A stretch of 64,000 bases of DNA from Bacillota bacterium (GTDB taxonomy: Bacteria > Bacillota > Clostridia > Oscillospirales > Oscillospiraceae): the NCBI GenBank assembly GCA_028719885.1, contig JAQYLT010000039.1, forward strand, positions 36,472 through 100,471, read 5' to 3'. Positions 54,577 through 62,448 of this stretch are shown one piece after another; position 1 is the first letter of the stretch; the number at the start of each line of letters is the position of its first letter. Under the pieces are notes generated by a model that had not been told where the DNA came from, made no database searches, and saw nothing but the letters and a program-made list of their open reading frames with translations. The position numbers were made by a program, and so were the translations under genes.

Positions 54577-55719
54577 ATGGCAAAGAGAAGAACCAACGGC
54601 GAGGGAACCATTCGCCGTAGAAAAAACGGTCGTTGGGAATGCACCATCATGGATGGCTTTCAGTCCAACGGCAAACGAAAATACAAATCCTTTTACGGCG
54701 ATACCCAGGCCGAAGTAAAAAAGAAAATGCAGGCCTACTGCCGGGCAAAGGAGGCGGGACTGCTGTCCGGGATGGATTATTCCTTCCCGGAGTGGGCGGA
54801 CATCTGGTACGACAGCCACCTGGACAACATCAAGCCCACCACCCAGGAAAGCTACAAGTACACCCTGTGCCTGTTGAAAAACGGTTTCTCCCGGCGAAAG
54901 CTGGCGGACATTAAGGCCTACGATGTGGAGCAGCTTCTGAAAAAGCTCCGACGGGAGGGGCGCTCTGATTCCTGCCTTGCCCATTGTCGGGGAATGCTGT
55001 TTCAGATTTTCAACAAGGCCGAGGCCAACGATCTGATCCCCAAGAATCCGGTGCGGTTCGCGGAGAAAATGCGTAAGGGTCCACCCAGTCGGAAGGAAGC
55101 CTTCACAGCTGAAGAAGTCCAGCTTCTCATGGACAACCTTCCCGAAAACCAGATCGGCTGGAGCATCCGGTTGATGCTGGGCACAGGAATGCGTACCCAG
55201 GAGCTGCTGGCTCTGGAACCTCGTCACATTGCGGAGGACGGTTCCACCATCACCATTGAGCAGGCAGTGGTTATGGAGAAGGGCACAGCAAAAATCGGAA
55301 CGCCCAAGTCTTTCGACAGTTACCGCTGCATCCCGGTGCCGGAGAACGTTCGTTACTGTGCCAAACTGCTGCGGGAGACAGACAAGAAGTTCATCTGGGA
55401 GATGCGCAAGCTCAACATGCCCTGCAACCCTTCCACCTTTCGGAAGAAATTTGACGAGGCTGTGAGAAGCGTGGAAGGCGTGCGCCCACTGACGCCCCAC
55501 AGCTGCCGGCACACCTACGTTTCCCAGATGCAGGCATTGGGCGTTGACCTAGCCACCATTCAGAGCATCGTGGGACACGCTGATGTGGATATGACGGTTC
55601 ATTACCTCCACGTTCAGGAGCCTATCCGGCAGGAAGCAATCGGCAAATTTTCCGCCGCGTTTTCAAACCGCCGGAACACGTCTCATCCAGACACATTGGA
55701 CGCATTGGAACCAGCCTAA
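54577..55719 (+). CDS. int: Tyrosine integrase of element 1
   Basis: This is a 380-aa site-specific recombinase. It has an N-terminal arm-binding domain ('GEGTIRRRKNGRWECTIMDG'), a SAM-like core-binding domain (residues of about 60-170) and a catalytic domain with Arg in GTGMRTQELL, 'HSCRHTYVSQMQAL', 'GHADVDMTVHYLHV' (Arg-His-His-Tyr set complete). The start at 54577 follows GGAAAGGAG. It ends 135 bp before the tRNA-Ala 3' fragment, so it probably inserted this element at tRNA-Ala. Confidence 0.93.
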   Translation: MAKRRTNGEGTIRRRKNGRWECTIMDGFQSNGKRKYKSFYGDTQAEVKKKMQAYCRAKEAGLLSGMDYSFPEWADIWYDSHLDNIKPTTQESYKYTLCLLKNGFSRRKLADIKAYDVEQLLKKLRREGRSDSCLAHCRGMLFQIFNKAEANDLIPKNPVRFAEKMRKGPPSRKEAFTAEEVQLLMDNLPENQIGWSIRLMLGTGMRTQELLALEPRHIAEDGSTITIEQAVVMEKGTAKIGTPKSFDSYRCIPVPENVRYCAKLLRETDKKFIWEMRKLNMPCNPSTFRKKFDEAVRSVEGVRPLTPHSCRHTYVSQMQALGVDLATIQSIVGHADVDMTVHYLHVQEPIRQEAIGKFSAAFSNRRNTSHPDTLDALEPA

Positions 55720-55824
55720 TTCTGGTACAATTCTGGTACGCAAAGTACCGCGAACCGGGGTGTGTCGCCCCGGTTCGTGGAAAGGCTGAAAAGACGGAAA
55801 AACCGCCAAAATGCAAAAGAAAAA

Positions 55825-55851
55825 GTCCTAAAAACCAATGGTTTTCAGGAC
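55825..55851 (-). terminator. Terminator displaced from the tRNA-Ala gene
   Basis: GTCCT..AGGAC with an inner AAAAC..GTTTT pairing, followed on the minus strand by TTTTTCTTTTG. It lies directly after the tRNA 3' fragment, in the same place as the functional terminator beside the intact tRNA at 62950. Confidence 0.75.
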
Positions 55852-55853
55852 TC

Positions 55854-55900
55854 GTGGTGGAGATAAGCGGGATCGAACCGCTGACCTCTTGAATGCCATT
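55854..55900 (-). other. Left attachment site: 47-bp tRNA-Ala 3' fragment
   Basis: 47 bp identical to 62985-63031 (starting GTGGTGGAGATAAGCGGGAT). It is the 3' part of tRNA-Ala, including CCA, T-arm and anticodon, without the 5' half. It is the scar left when element 2 inserted into the tRNA gene and restored its 3' end from its own copy. Confidence 0.92.
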
Positions 55901-56014
55901 TATAACACGCCCATTTTTTATCGTTTAATATCGTTTTGAAAAGTCCTTTATTTGCAACGGCTTTTCCGTTGCTTTTTGATTTTTATGGGGTATCGTTTGG
56001 TATCGTGAAATATG

Positions 56015-56050
56015 TTTGTTGACACATTCTGTTGACAAAAATGTTGACAA
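56015..56050. repeat. Arm-type integrase site candidates, left
   Basis: Three copies of GTTGACA (56018, 56031 and 56044 approximately) in one orientation, in the sequence TTTGTTGACACATTCTGTTG. The same pair with the same spacing occurs near the right end at 62850. TATCGTTT repeats lie just to the left. Confidence 0.6.
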
Positions 56051-57220
56051 TCAACCAAGCACCGCAGCCAAGCCGTCAGCAGCTTTTCGGAGGGTCTCCG
56101 GCGTTGTACCTGCGTAGAATTTGAGTGTGGTTTTTGCATCCTCATGCCCAAGAAAATCCTGCGTATCCTTTATGGATGCCTCACCAGATGCCAACATCAA
56201 AGAGCCGCAAGTGTGGCGCAGATCATGGGGGGATACATCGGGGAGATTATGTGCTTTGACAAAACGAGAGAGCCAACGAGTTGGAGCCGTGGGGAACATG
56301 GGTTGATATATATCCGTTTCAAGTGCGAAGATGTACGCATGGGGGAGCAAAACTGCACCGCATTCCTCTGCCTGTACCTGTTTCCATTCCCGGAGCAGTA
56401 ACAGAGCCGGAGTGGACAGCGGCAGAGTACGGATGGAGTTTTTGCTTTTGGGTGTGCCAACGGTTACGCCTTGCCCAGGAACATAGCCAACGGAGCGATT
56501 GATGCTGATGGTGCATTTCTCAAAATCAATATCCGACCATTGCAGACCGACAACCTCACCACGGCGCAAACCCTCCAGAATTAGGATGGTCATCATGCAC
56601 CGCCACCGCAAGGGAGCATTGTCCAGAGCCGCAAGGAAAACCTTTGCTTGTTCGGGGGTCAAGAAATCAACCTGCTTTGCCTCTGCCTTGATAGGCTTTA
56701 CTTTCCGCATGGGGTCTTTTTCAATGAGATCATGCGTTTCTGCATACTTGAATAGGATTCTCAAAACATTCTGATAGTGCTTTAGGGTGGAGGTGGACAA
56801 CCCCTCTGCCCGGAGGTCATTTAAGAACCGTTCAACATCCACACTCTTGATTGCAGCCAGATCACGGTTGCCAAATCGCTCCACGATGCGACCAGACATA
56901 TTCTTGTAAAATTCCACCGTTGCCGCCTTGTGTTCACCGTTCAGCACATGATTTTTCCACCATATTTCCTCCACGAAATAGCGGAAAGTGTTGCGCTTGA
57001 CAGGGACACGCCCAGAGAGAATATCTTTCTCCCAGTTGTCCGCTTGCCGTTGCATTTCTGCCTCCAGTTTTTTGGGGGTGAGTTTTGCCTCCCTGTCGGA
57101 GAGTTTAACCGTCTTTGTGGCGAACTGCTGCTTGCCCAATTCGTCCCGACCTACACACGCACGGAAACGATAGGAAACAATAACGCCGTCTTTGTTTTTG
57201 TAGGGTGTAATACTTGCCAT
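56051..57220 (-). CDS. int: Tyrosine integrase of element 2
   Basis: This 389-aa recombinase has an AP2-like arm-binding start ('MASITPYKNKDGVIVSYRFR'), a core-binding domain (residues of about 90-180), and a catalytic domain with Arg in LEGLRRGEVVGLQW, 'SPHDLRHTCGSLMLASGE', 'FLGHEDAKTTLKFYAG'. All catalytic residues are visible. The start at 57220 follows AGGAGG. It lies 150 bp from the left att site and reads toward it, as is typical. It differs clearly from the element 1 integrase. Confidence 0.95.
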   Translation of the reverse strand: MASITPYKNKDGVIVSYRFRACVGRDELGKQQFATKTVKLSDREAKLTPKKLEAEMQRQADNWEKDILSGRVPVKRNTFRYFVEEIWWKNHVLNGEHKAATVEFYKNMSGRIVERFGNRDLAAIKSVDVERFLNDLRAEGLSTSTLKHYQNVLRILFKYAETHDLIEKDPMRKVKPIKAEAKQVDFLTPEQAKVFLAALDNAPLRWRCMMTILILEGLRRGEVVGLQWSDIDFEKCTISINRSVGYVPGQGVTVGTPKSKNSIRTLPLSTPALLLLREWKQVQAEECGAVLLPHAYIFALETDIYQPMFPTAPTRWLSRFVKAHNLPDVSPHDLRHTCGSLMLASGEASIKDTQDFLGHEDAKTTLKFYAGTTPETLRKAADGLAAVLG

Positions 57221-57385
57221 AGTTGCCGCCTCCTGTTTGATTCTGTACATAGTATATCATTGTTGATAGAGGAAATCAAGAGGTCAAACAAGAAATATTA
57301 TAAAAAAGTTATAAACTTTTATATAATTGTCAACAACTTTTTGAATTACAGGACTCAAATGTTCAAAACAAGAAATAACAAGGGG

Positions 57386-57413
57386 TTGACAAAAATAAAA
57401 AAACGAGTATAAT
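57386..57413 (+). promoter_or_regulatory. Strong promoter of the non-coding region of element 2
   Basis: Consensus TTGACA and TATAAT separated by 16 bp of A-rich DNA. Both boxes are perfect, stronger than any other promoter in the window. Confidence 0.8.
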
Positions 57414-57419
57414 ATCAGT

Positions 57420-57680
57420 AGAATTCAAAAACTGAATAGCACAGTTACCGAGTGCGACCACACGCAAGGAATGAAAAGGCTGTTTGTCTGGAGGCAACGG
57501 ATCAAACAGAAATGCCATTTTTGCAGTACATGGCGGCGGTACCGTTATACCGCTAAAAGAAACTGGAGAGCTTGAGTAAAACGAAGCCCGATGAGAGATA
57601 ACCGTGAATGTGTTATCTCAATAGGCGGTTTTGGGACAGGGTAACGCAAGGATCAGATAGAGGCAATCTGTCTATTTTTG
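57420..57680 (+). ncRNA. Structured non-coding RNA candidate of element 2
   Basis: A 260-nt stretch follows the consensus promoter and has no credible ORF. It folds locally: CTGTTTG..CAAACAG (7 bp), GCGGTA..TACCGC, GAGATAAC..GTTATCTC (8 bp with a 9-nt loop) and AGATAGA-GGCAA-TCTGTCT with ATTTTTG, which would end the transcript near 57680. A second T-rich stretch follows at 57695. It lies between int and an HTH gene. It may be a cis-acting leader or a separate RNA; I cannot place it in a known family. Confidence 0.6.
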
Positions 57681-57778
57681 TGTGTCCTGTCGTTTTTTTC
57701 GTTGTAGGGAGCGACACACAAAGAGTGTGCCGTTCCTTTTTTGTTTTCTAAATCTTATGTGAAAGGAAACGAAAAGAA

Positions 57779-57976
57779 ATGTACAACGATGTAAACAGAA
57801 CGCAAACCCCTCCCCGGATGCTGACCATTCGACAAGTGGCACAGACGGGAATCTTGCCAGAGCATAGCCTCCGGCTGATGGCAAGGGCTGGACAGCTCCC
57901 CTCCATAACTGTTGGAGAAACCAAAAAGATTTTAATCAATTATGATCGTTTGGTTGAACAGTTGCAGCAGCTTTGA
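57779..57976 (+). CDS. Excisionase/AlpA-like helix-turn-helix protein
   Basis: This 65-aa DNA-binding protein reads 'RMLTIRQVAQTGILPEHSLR' and then 'GQLPSITVGETKKILINYDR', the HTH_17 pattern shared by excisionases. The start follows GAAAGG at a long distance. As the first gene after the integrase and the non-coding region, it probably directs excision or turns on the downstream operon. Confidence 0.83.
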   Translation: MYNDVNRTQTPPRMLTIRQVAQTGILPEHSLRLMARAGQLPSITVGETKKILINYDRLVEQLQQL

Positions 57977-57988
57977 GGGGGTGATGAT

Positions 57989-58186
57989 GTGGCAATGAAA
58001 ACAAAGTTAATCACCAGACCGAGCATTGCAGCCAAGTTGATGGCGGCAGGATTCAAGGGAAACCAAACTATCAACCCATGGTCACCCGAAAGAACGGCAT
58101 GGGTATTTGATGCAACGCCGGAGTTTATCGCCGTATTGGAGAAACTGGACACCAGAAAAAAGGGCGGTGATTCCTCTGGCAGGTGA
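57989..58186 (+). CDS. Small protein of unknown function before the VapE gene
   Basis: This 65-aa protein begins at GTG (57989) 7 bp after GAGGGGG; an ATG two codons on is the alternative. It is soluble and basic (KTKLITRPSIAAKLMAAGFK) and shows no motif. It overlaps the start of the ATPase gene by 20 bp in another frame, a coupling common in phage gene rows. Confidence 0.6.
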   Translation: MAMKTKLITRPSIAAKLMAAGFKGNQTINPWSPERTAWVFDATPEFIAVLEKLDTRKKGGDSSGR

Positions 58187-59630
58187 GATCGATTATCAGT
58201 TTGATTTTCTTATTCGGCACATGGGAACGGATGGATATGCAGAGGCTATCAAGAGGGACAATTTCAAAAAGGAAGAATTGTATAACCATGTAAAGTATTG
58301 CGTGGACAACCATCTTGATTGGCGAACAGGTGAACCCATAAGCGAAAAAGCAAGTGACAATCGGGATGCCGTGTATATGTTGCTTGATAAGGAATATAAG
58401 AAAATCAACGGTGAGAAAACATTGGTTGTATGCCGTACTGCATCCAACTTTTTGACAATCCTCCGAAATGACGAACATTTCCGAAATGTGAAATATAACA
58501 CTTTGCGAGGGTTGCCGGAGAAGATCATAAACGGCAAGGCGGTACAATGGACAGATGCAGACGATGCAATTTCACGAACCTATATTGAATCGTGCTATTA
58601 CATATCGAACCGCCAAAAATACGAGGATGCTTTTTGTGAGTTTCAGCACGACCGGGAATATGACCCCATACAGGATCGCATAAATGCGGTTGAGTGGGAT
58701 GGTGTGGCAAGAGTGGAAACCATGCTGCATCGGTGGTTAGGTGCAGAGGATTCCCCATACATTCGGGAATGCTCCCGGCTACTGTTTGCAGGTGGTATCA
58801 ATCGAGCATTCCGACCGGGGGCAAAGTTTGACGATGTTGTTGTATTTGTAGGCAAACAGGGCGGAGGTAAATCCACCTTTGTCCGTTGGCTTGCCCTTGC
58901 TCCAGAGTTATACAGCAGTATCAAAACCATTTCCGGGCAAAAGGGTCTGGAGGGCATACAGGGCAAATGGATAGTGGAAATCGAGGAACTACTTGCGACG
59001 ATGGCAAACGATTATTCCGGCACCAAGAGCGAGGAAAACACCAAGGCATTTATCTCTACTGCATCCGATTTTTACCGAAAGCCTTATGATCGCAGACCTA
59101 CCGACACGCCCAGGCATTGCGTATTCATTGGAACAACCAACCGAGAAACATTCTTGACGGATAAAACTGGCAACCGCCGTTGGTATCCTGTTCGGGTTGA
59201 TGTTGATGGGCGGTGGTTGTATGAGCATGAGGAAGAATGCAAGGCGGATATTCTGCAAGCGTGGGCGGAAATGAAACACGCCTTTGACAATGGTTTATCC
59301 CTTGCCAAACCTGTGGCAGATGTCGCATTGCTGTCCACCATTAAGGAAGAACAGGCGGCAGCAGAGCAGGACGATTGGAGAGAGGGATTGATCGAGCAAT
59401 ATCTGGATGGCAAGGAAAAAGTTTGTTTAATCGAGGTATGGCAAAGGGCATTGTATCCAGATCGCTCCCCATACTACCCCGAAATGTCAAGGCGTGATGC
59501 CTATGCGTTATCGGCTATTATCTGCAACAAAATGGGATGGGTGCGAGGCAATGTGAGCGACTTTGGCGATTATGGCAGACAGAAAAGTTTTTACAAAGAA
59601 CCTCCGAAGATAGACTTTGAACCCCTTTGA
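58167..59630 (+). CDS. VapE-type P-loop ATPase (satellite replication protein)
   Basis: This protein of about 487 aa has a VapE domain over its last 330 residues: 'VEWDGVARVETMLHRWLGAE', Walker A FVGKQGGGKSTFVRWLAL, Walker B in 'KWIVEIEELL', and 'FIGTTNRETFLTDKTGNRRW', close to D5/SF3-like helicases. VapE proteins are hallmark genes of prophage-like islands and PICIs and probably act in their replication. The GTG at 58167 is the likely start (AAGGGCG upstream); the ORF-track ATG lies in the previous gene. GGTTG iterons follow directly. Confidence 0.9.
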   Translation: MIPLAGEIDYQFDFLIRHMGTDGYAEAIKRDNFKKEELYNHVKYCVDNHLDWRTGEPISEKASDNRDAVYMLLDKEYKKINGEKTLVVCRTASNFLTILRNDEHFRNVKYNTLRGLPEKIINGKAVQWTDADDAISRTYIESCYYISNRQKYEDAFCEFQHDREYDPIQDRINAVEWDGVARVETMLHRWLGAEDSPYIRECSRLLFAGGINRAFRPGAKFDDVVVFVGKQGGGKSTFVRWLALAPELYSSIKTISGQKGLEGIQGKWIVEIEELLATMANDYSGTKSEENTKAFISTASDFYRKPYDRRPTDTPRHCVFIGTTNRETFLTDKTGNRRWYPVRVDVDGRWLYEHEEECKADILQAWAEMKHAFDNGLSLAKPVADVALLSTIKEEQAAAEQDDWREGLIEQYLDGKEKVCLIEVWQRALYPDRSPYYPEMSRRDAYALSAIICNKMGWVRGNVSDFGDYGRQKSFYKEPPKIDFEPL

Positions 59631-59825
59631 TTGCAACCAAGTCTTGACGGTTGAATGTTGGTTGATACCGATGGTTGACCGAAAAAATGTTGAAACACAA
59701 TGTATTTTTGACCATTTCAACTAAACAACCAAACAACCAAGTATGTAAAAGATTATTTTAGAATTACAGAAAAATAAAAGTCTTGAATATGCGTGGTTGT
59801 TGGTTGTTGGTTGATTGGTTGCACC
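59630..59825. other. Candidate replication origin of element 2 (GGTTG iterons)
   Basis: The 220-bp non-coding gap after VapE has GGTTGA at 59649, 59660 and 59673, inverted copies AACAACCAAACAACCAAG at 59724-59741, an AT-rich stretch, and a tight cluster GGTTGTTGGTTGTTGGTTGA with one more GGTTG at 59795-59821. Satellite islands such as SaPIs have iteron origins beside their replication gene. Confidence 0.55.
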
Positions 59826-59851
59826 AAACGAATAGAAAGGAATGATTTATT

Positions 59852-60082
59852 TTGACAGATGCAGCAAAAGAGGCACGCAGGGAATATATGCGTAAATGGA
59901 GAGAGGAAAACCGTCAATCCATCCGTGAGTATAACAGAAACTGGCGAAGAGCCAACCGGGATGCAATGAACCGATATGCAAAAGAGTGGAGGGATGCCAA
60001 CCCTGACAAGGTGAAAGGCTACCGAGAATCGTACTGGGAGCGCAGGGCGGAACAGACCACTTTGGAAGGGGGTGCGGTTTGA
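59852..60082 (+). CDS. Small basic aromatic protein of unknown function
   Basis: This 76-aa protein starts at TTG after GAAAGGAATG. The sequence is a loose repeat of about 11 residues: EYMRKWREEN, EYNRNWRRAN, RYAKEWRDAN, then GYRESYWERR. That gives a long, positively charged helix with regularly spaced Trp/Tyr, probably binding nucleic acid. Its stop overlaps the next gene's start (TGATG). Confidence 0.65.
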   Translation: MTDAAKEARREYMRKWREENRQSIREYNRNWRRANRDAMNRYAKEWRDANPDKVKGYRESYWERRAEQTTLEGGAV

Positions 60083-60243
60083 TGACGAGGACACCGCAAG
60101 AGGCATACCAGATGTTGATTGATATGCAATGCGAAAAAATCCGCCACCTTGAACAGGAAAAGGATCGGCAGCGGAAAGAGATCAACCGCCTAAAGCGGCA
60201 GATTAAGGAAATGGAGAAAAAGCTGAATGCGAAAGCTGATTGA
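60082..60243 (+). CDS. Small coiled-coil protein (too short for the ORF track)
   Basis: This 53-aa protein begins MTRTPQEAYQMLIDMQCEKI and continues as a charged heptad helix (LEQEKDRQRKEINRLKRQIK). It shares its first base with the preceding stop codon, so it is probably translated by coupling. No known domain. Confidence 0.55.
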   Translation: MTRTPQEAYQMLIDMQCEKIRHLEQEKDRQRKEINRLKRQIKEMEKKLNAKAD

Positions 60244-60296
60244 TTTAATTCGGCGGTTATTTTTGAAAACTGCCACGAAAGAAAGGGGTGCCGACG

Positions 60297-60662
60297 TTGT
60301 CAACGATGAACAACGAGCAGATCATGGCTGCGCTGATTGCGTGCGGAAGTGTTCGGGCTGCTGCCAAGGCTGTAGGATGCAGCGAAACCACGATTCGGTC
60401 AAGGCTGAATGACCCCGATTTTCGCAAGGAATACGAAACCGCAAAAGGTGCGGTGCTGACAGAGGCTTGTGATGCTTTGGGTGCAAGGCTGACCCATGCT
60501 GTCGATGTTCTTGTGGAAGTGTTAGACAATACGGAAAACGCCGCCACGGTGCGAGTATCAGCCGCTGACAGTCTGCTCCGGCATGGCTTGCGGTACATCG
60601 AAATGGGCAACATTCTGCTCCGGCTTGATGCTTTGGAACAGAGAACCAACGGCGAGGGGTGA
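60297..60662 (+). CDS. Helix-turn-helix phage-type protein, small-terminase-like
   Basis: This protein of about 121 aa starts at TTG 8 bp after AAAGGGG (alternatives GTG 60288, ATG 60306). Its N-terminal HTH reads 'QIMAALIACGSVRAAAKAVG' then 'CSETTIRSRLNDPDFRKEYE', the pattern of small terminase subunits and related phage HTH proteins. The rest is helical. If it were a terminase subunit it could redirect packaging of a helper phage, as in satellites, but no large subunit is present; a plain regulator is equally likely. Confidence 0.65.
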   Translation: MSTMNNEQIMAALIACGSVRAAAKAVGCSETTIRSRLNDPDFRKEYETAKGAVLTEACDALGARLTHAVDVLVEVLDNTENAATVRVSAADSLLRHGLRYIEMGNILLRLDALEQRTNGEG

Positions 60663-60666
60663 CGGA

Positions 60667-60948
60667 ATGAAAGATTATACAAACCGCTTGCAGGTGCTTG
60701 AACGGTTTTTCTGTGTCAAGTCAATTCCTACTTTTGACCAATTCAAAACGAAATGGGCGGAGGCAGACCCTCTTTCCCGGTCTGTTTTGGCAGCATTGGC
60801 AGAAAGCGGAGATTTTGATGGATGGGGCAAATCGTGGAGCCGGTATATGACCGCTGTGCGTGGGTACCTGCTCCAAATGGGGGGGATTGACCCCGATGCA
60901 CAGAGCCTCCGGCAGCTTGCCGCAGAGATGGAGGGGGAATGCTTATGA
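60667..60948 (+). CDS. Unknown small protein
   Basis: This 93-aa protein starts at the ATG at 60667, 4 bp after the HTH gene stop (MKDYTNRLQVLERFFCVKSI). It is soluble with several Trp residues (GDFDGWGKSWSRYMTAVRGY) and has no motif I recognise. The stop overlaps the next start as ATGA. Confidence 0.6.
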   Translation: MKDYTNRLQVLERFFCVKSIPTFDQFKTKWAEADPLSRSVLAALAESGDFDGWGKSWSRYMTAVRGYLLQMGGIDPDAQSLRQLAAEMEGECL

Positions 60949-61160
60949 AAACTATTCTTGACCGCCTACAAGCCATGGAACGGCTTATGCCGTCATTGGT
61001 TACGGTTACATATCCCGATGGTACACAGACCGCTGTGGAGGCTCTGAAAGCCTTTGAGATAGCCGTAAATAACAGGAATGCGATATTCTCTGTCCCCAAC
61101 AATCAAGCCATGGAAACCCTTTTGCGAGCCGTGGCGGATGCCGTCGCAGATGATGAATAA
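60945..61160 (+). CDS. Unknown small protein
   Basis: This 71-aa protein starts at 60945, 7 bp after GGAGGGGG (MKTILDRLQAMERLMPSLVT). A short beta-type part (VTVTYPDGTQTAVEALKAFE) is followed by a helix and an acidic end. No known domain; it is coupled to the gene before it. Confidence 0.6.
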   Translation: MKTILDRLQAMERLMPSLVTVTYPDGTQTAVEALKAFEIAVNNRNAIFSVPNNQAMETLLRAVADAVADDE

Positions 61161-61175
61161 AGGGAGTTGATAAAG

Positions 61176-61616
61176 ATGGATGAATGGAAAGTTGACGAAC
61201 ACGGAAAACGATACCGGGAAACGGCACCGGGACACCGTGAATATGAAATGACAATCACATTGTCCGGCGGTATTGAAATCCCTGTGTCCCAGTTGGACGA
61301 ATACCACCGCCGTCAAAAAGAGGCGGAAGAAAAACGCCGTCAAGCCGCTTTGGAGGAAATGGAAAACAGACCTGCTCCCCGAAGCTGTCCTTTTATGGAT
61401 GGATGCAATAATACTTGCCGTCGTGAAAAGTGCATGATATTTCTTGATGGCAGATGTAGTATTGCTGTCATTGCCGATGCTACCGGCGCAGAGATCGAAG
61501 AAGCACCGGCAAGGGATAAGAAATGCCCATTTTCAATTTATGGACATTGTGAAAACTGCGCCCTGTATTCTAAAGGTTGCGCCATTGTACGGATTGCAAC
61601 CGCCACCAATAAATGA
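61176..61616 (+). CDS. Cys-rich protein of unknown function
   Basis: This 146-aa protein starts at the ATG behind AAGGGAG. The first 75 residues are charged and helical (YHRRQKEAEEKRRQAALEEM). The second half has eleven cysteines in short spacing: SCPFMDGCNNTCRREKC, then GRC, then KCPFSIYGHCENCALYSKGC. Two CPF..C..C..C units look like a repeated metal or Fe-S site. No known family comes to mind. Confidence 0.65.
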   Translation: MDEWKVDEHGKRYRETAPGHREYEMTITLSGGIEIPVSQLDEYHRRQKEAEEKRRQAALEEMENRPAPRSCPFMDGCNNTCRREKCMIFLDGRCSIAVIADATGAEIEEAPARDKKCPFSIYGHCENCALYSKGCAIVRIATATNK

Positions 61617-61639
61617 TTATGAAATGAGGTTTTGAAAGT

Positions 61640-62275
61640 ATGAGTAAGTTTAGCAGTTATGCAAAGAGAATGAATGAGATTGCAAATGCCACCTTTGCCG
61701 AATACCGGGAAAAGAGTGATGCTGTCAAGTCTGCAGAAAGCAGGTACAGAGCCTATCCGTGGAGGGATGGCGCAGACCCTACCTATTTAGCAAAGAGTGC
61801 CAGGGCAAAGGCTGACCTTGCAGAGGCAAACGCACAGTTTGAGCATTGCCGCCGTCATCTGTTCGAGGAACAGCGGAGAGATGTTGCCGTTATTCGTGCG
61901 GAGTTGGTGGAGGCTTTGAGCAAAGAGTATGCCGCAGACCCCTCCAAAGTGGATATGCAGACTTTGGAACTGCTGCGTAGCGGTATCATGTCCGCCGATG
62001 AATATAGCCGCCTGATTGATGCAGCAGCCTCCAACGGCAATCATACAATGGTGAGGTTGATTGCAAAGAATGCCGCTGACATGGCAGAAAAGGCAACTGA
62101 TGCCGATGTTGCCCGGAGTTATAGACTTGTTTCCCATAGGGGCAAGGGCAACGATGGCAACGAGTATCTGCGAGCCTTTGACTTTTTGGCTGACACCTTT
62201 AACCGCTGCGAGCGAAATTTTGCATTGTCCACCAAATGGGACGAACTGACCTCCCCTGTGGTTGAAAGTTTCTAA
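61640..62275 (+). CDS. Helical unknown protein
   Basis: This 211-aa, mostly alpha-helical protein has charged residues and predicted coiled coils (AKADLAEANAQFEHCRRHLF). A central stretch 'LLRSGIMSADEYSRLIDAAA' is typical of phage helical proteins that monitor or scaffold, but no assignment is safe. The start is the ATG after TGAGGTTTTGAAAGT. It is the largest unknown gene of the island and a good candidate for its accessory function. Confidence 0.65.
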   Translation: MSKFSSYAKRMNEIANATFAEYREKSDAVKSAESRYRAYPWRDGADPTYLAKSARAKADLAEANAQFEHCRRHLFEEQRRDVAVIRAELVEALSKEYAADPSKVDMQTLELLRSGIMSADEYSRLIDAAASNGNHTMVRLIAKNAADMAEKATDADVARSYRLVSHRGKGNDGNEYLRAFDFLADTFNRCERNFALSTKWDELTSPVVESF

Positions 62276-62277
62276 CT

Positions 62278-62448
62278 ATGGCGGTTAGTGACAAATTCAT
62301 GAAACGGCAAGCAGAGAATGCCAAGGCTGATGCCCTTGTATGCTTGAACTGCACAAAGTCAGAATGCAATGGATCGGCGCAATGCTTCCGTGAAATGAAA
62401 AAACTATCCCAAAAGAAAAAGGGGCAAACCGATGAAAAAGACACTTGA
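62278..62448 (+). CDS. Small protein with CxxC..C..C (too short for the ORF track)
   Basis: This 56-aa protein lies 2 bp after the preceding stop. It contains VCLNCTKSECNGSAQCFREM, a four-cysteine set likely to bind zinc, then a basic tail. It overlaps the next gene by 17 bp. Confidence 0.55.
   Translation: MAVSDKFMKRQAENAKADALVCLNCTKSECNGSAQCFREMKKLSQKKKGQTDEKDT

Larger units (their letters stand above)
50300..55853 (+). mobile_element. Element 1: mobilisable integrative element, probably incomplete
   Basis: The stretch carries, in order, the repeat array, a Cys-rich small gene, mobC, an excisionase-like gene, a RepA-like ATPase, an HNH cargo gene on the other strand and a tyrosine integrase ending 135 bp before a tRNA-Ala fragment. 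This is the gene order of small integrative mobilisable elements. A relaxase gene is missing. The right end fits the tRNA-Ala att site at 55854; I could not find the left junction, so 50300 is approximate. Confidence 0.6.

Noticed and set aside
57386-57720. A retron or group II intron remnant
   Set aside because: No reverse transcriptase gene is nearby, and no domain V-like hairpin is visible in the non-coding region.
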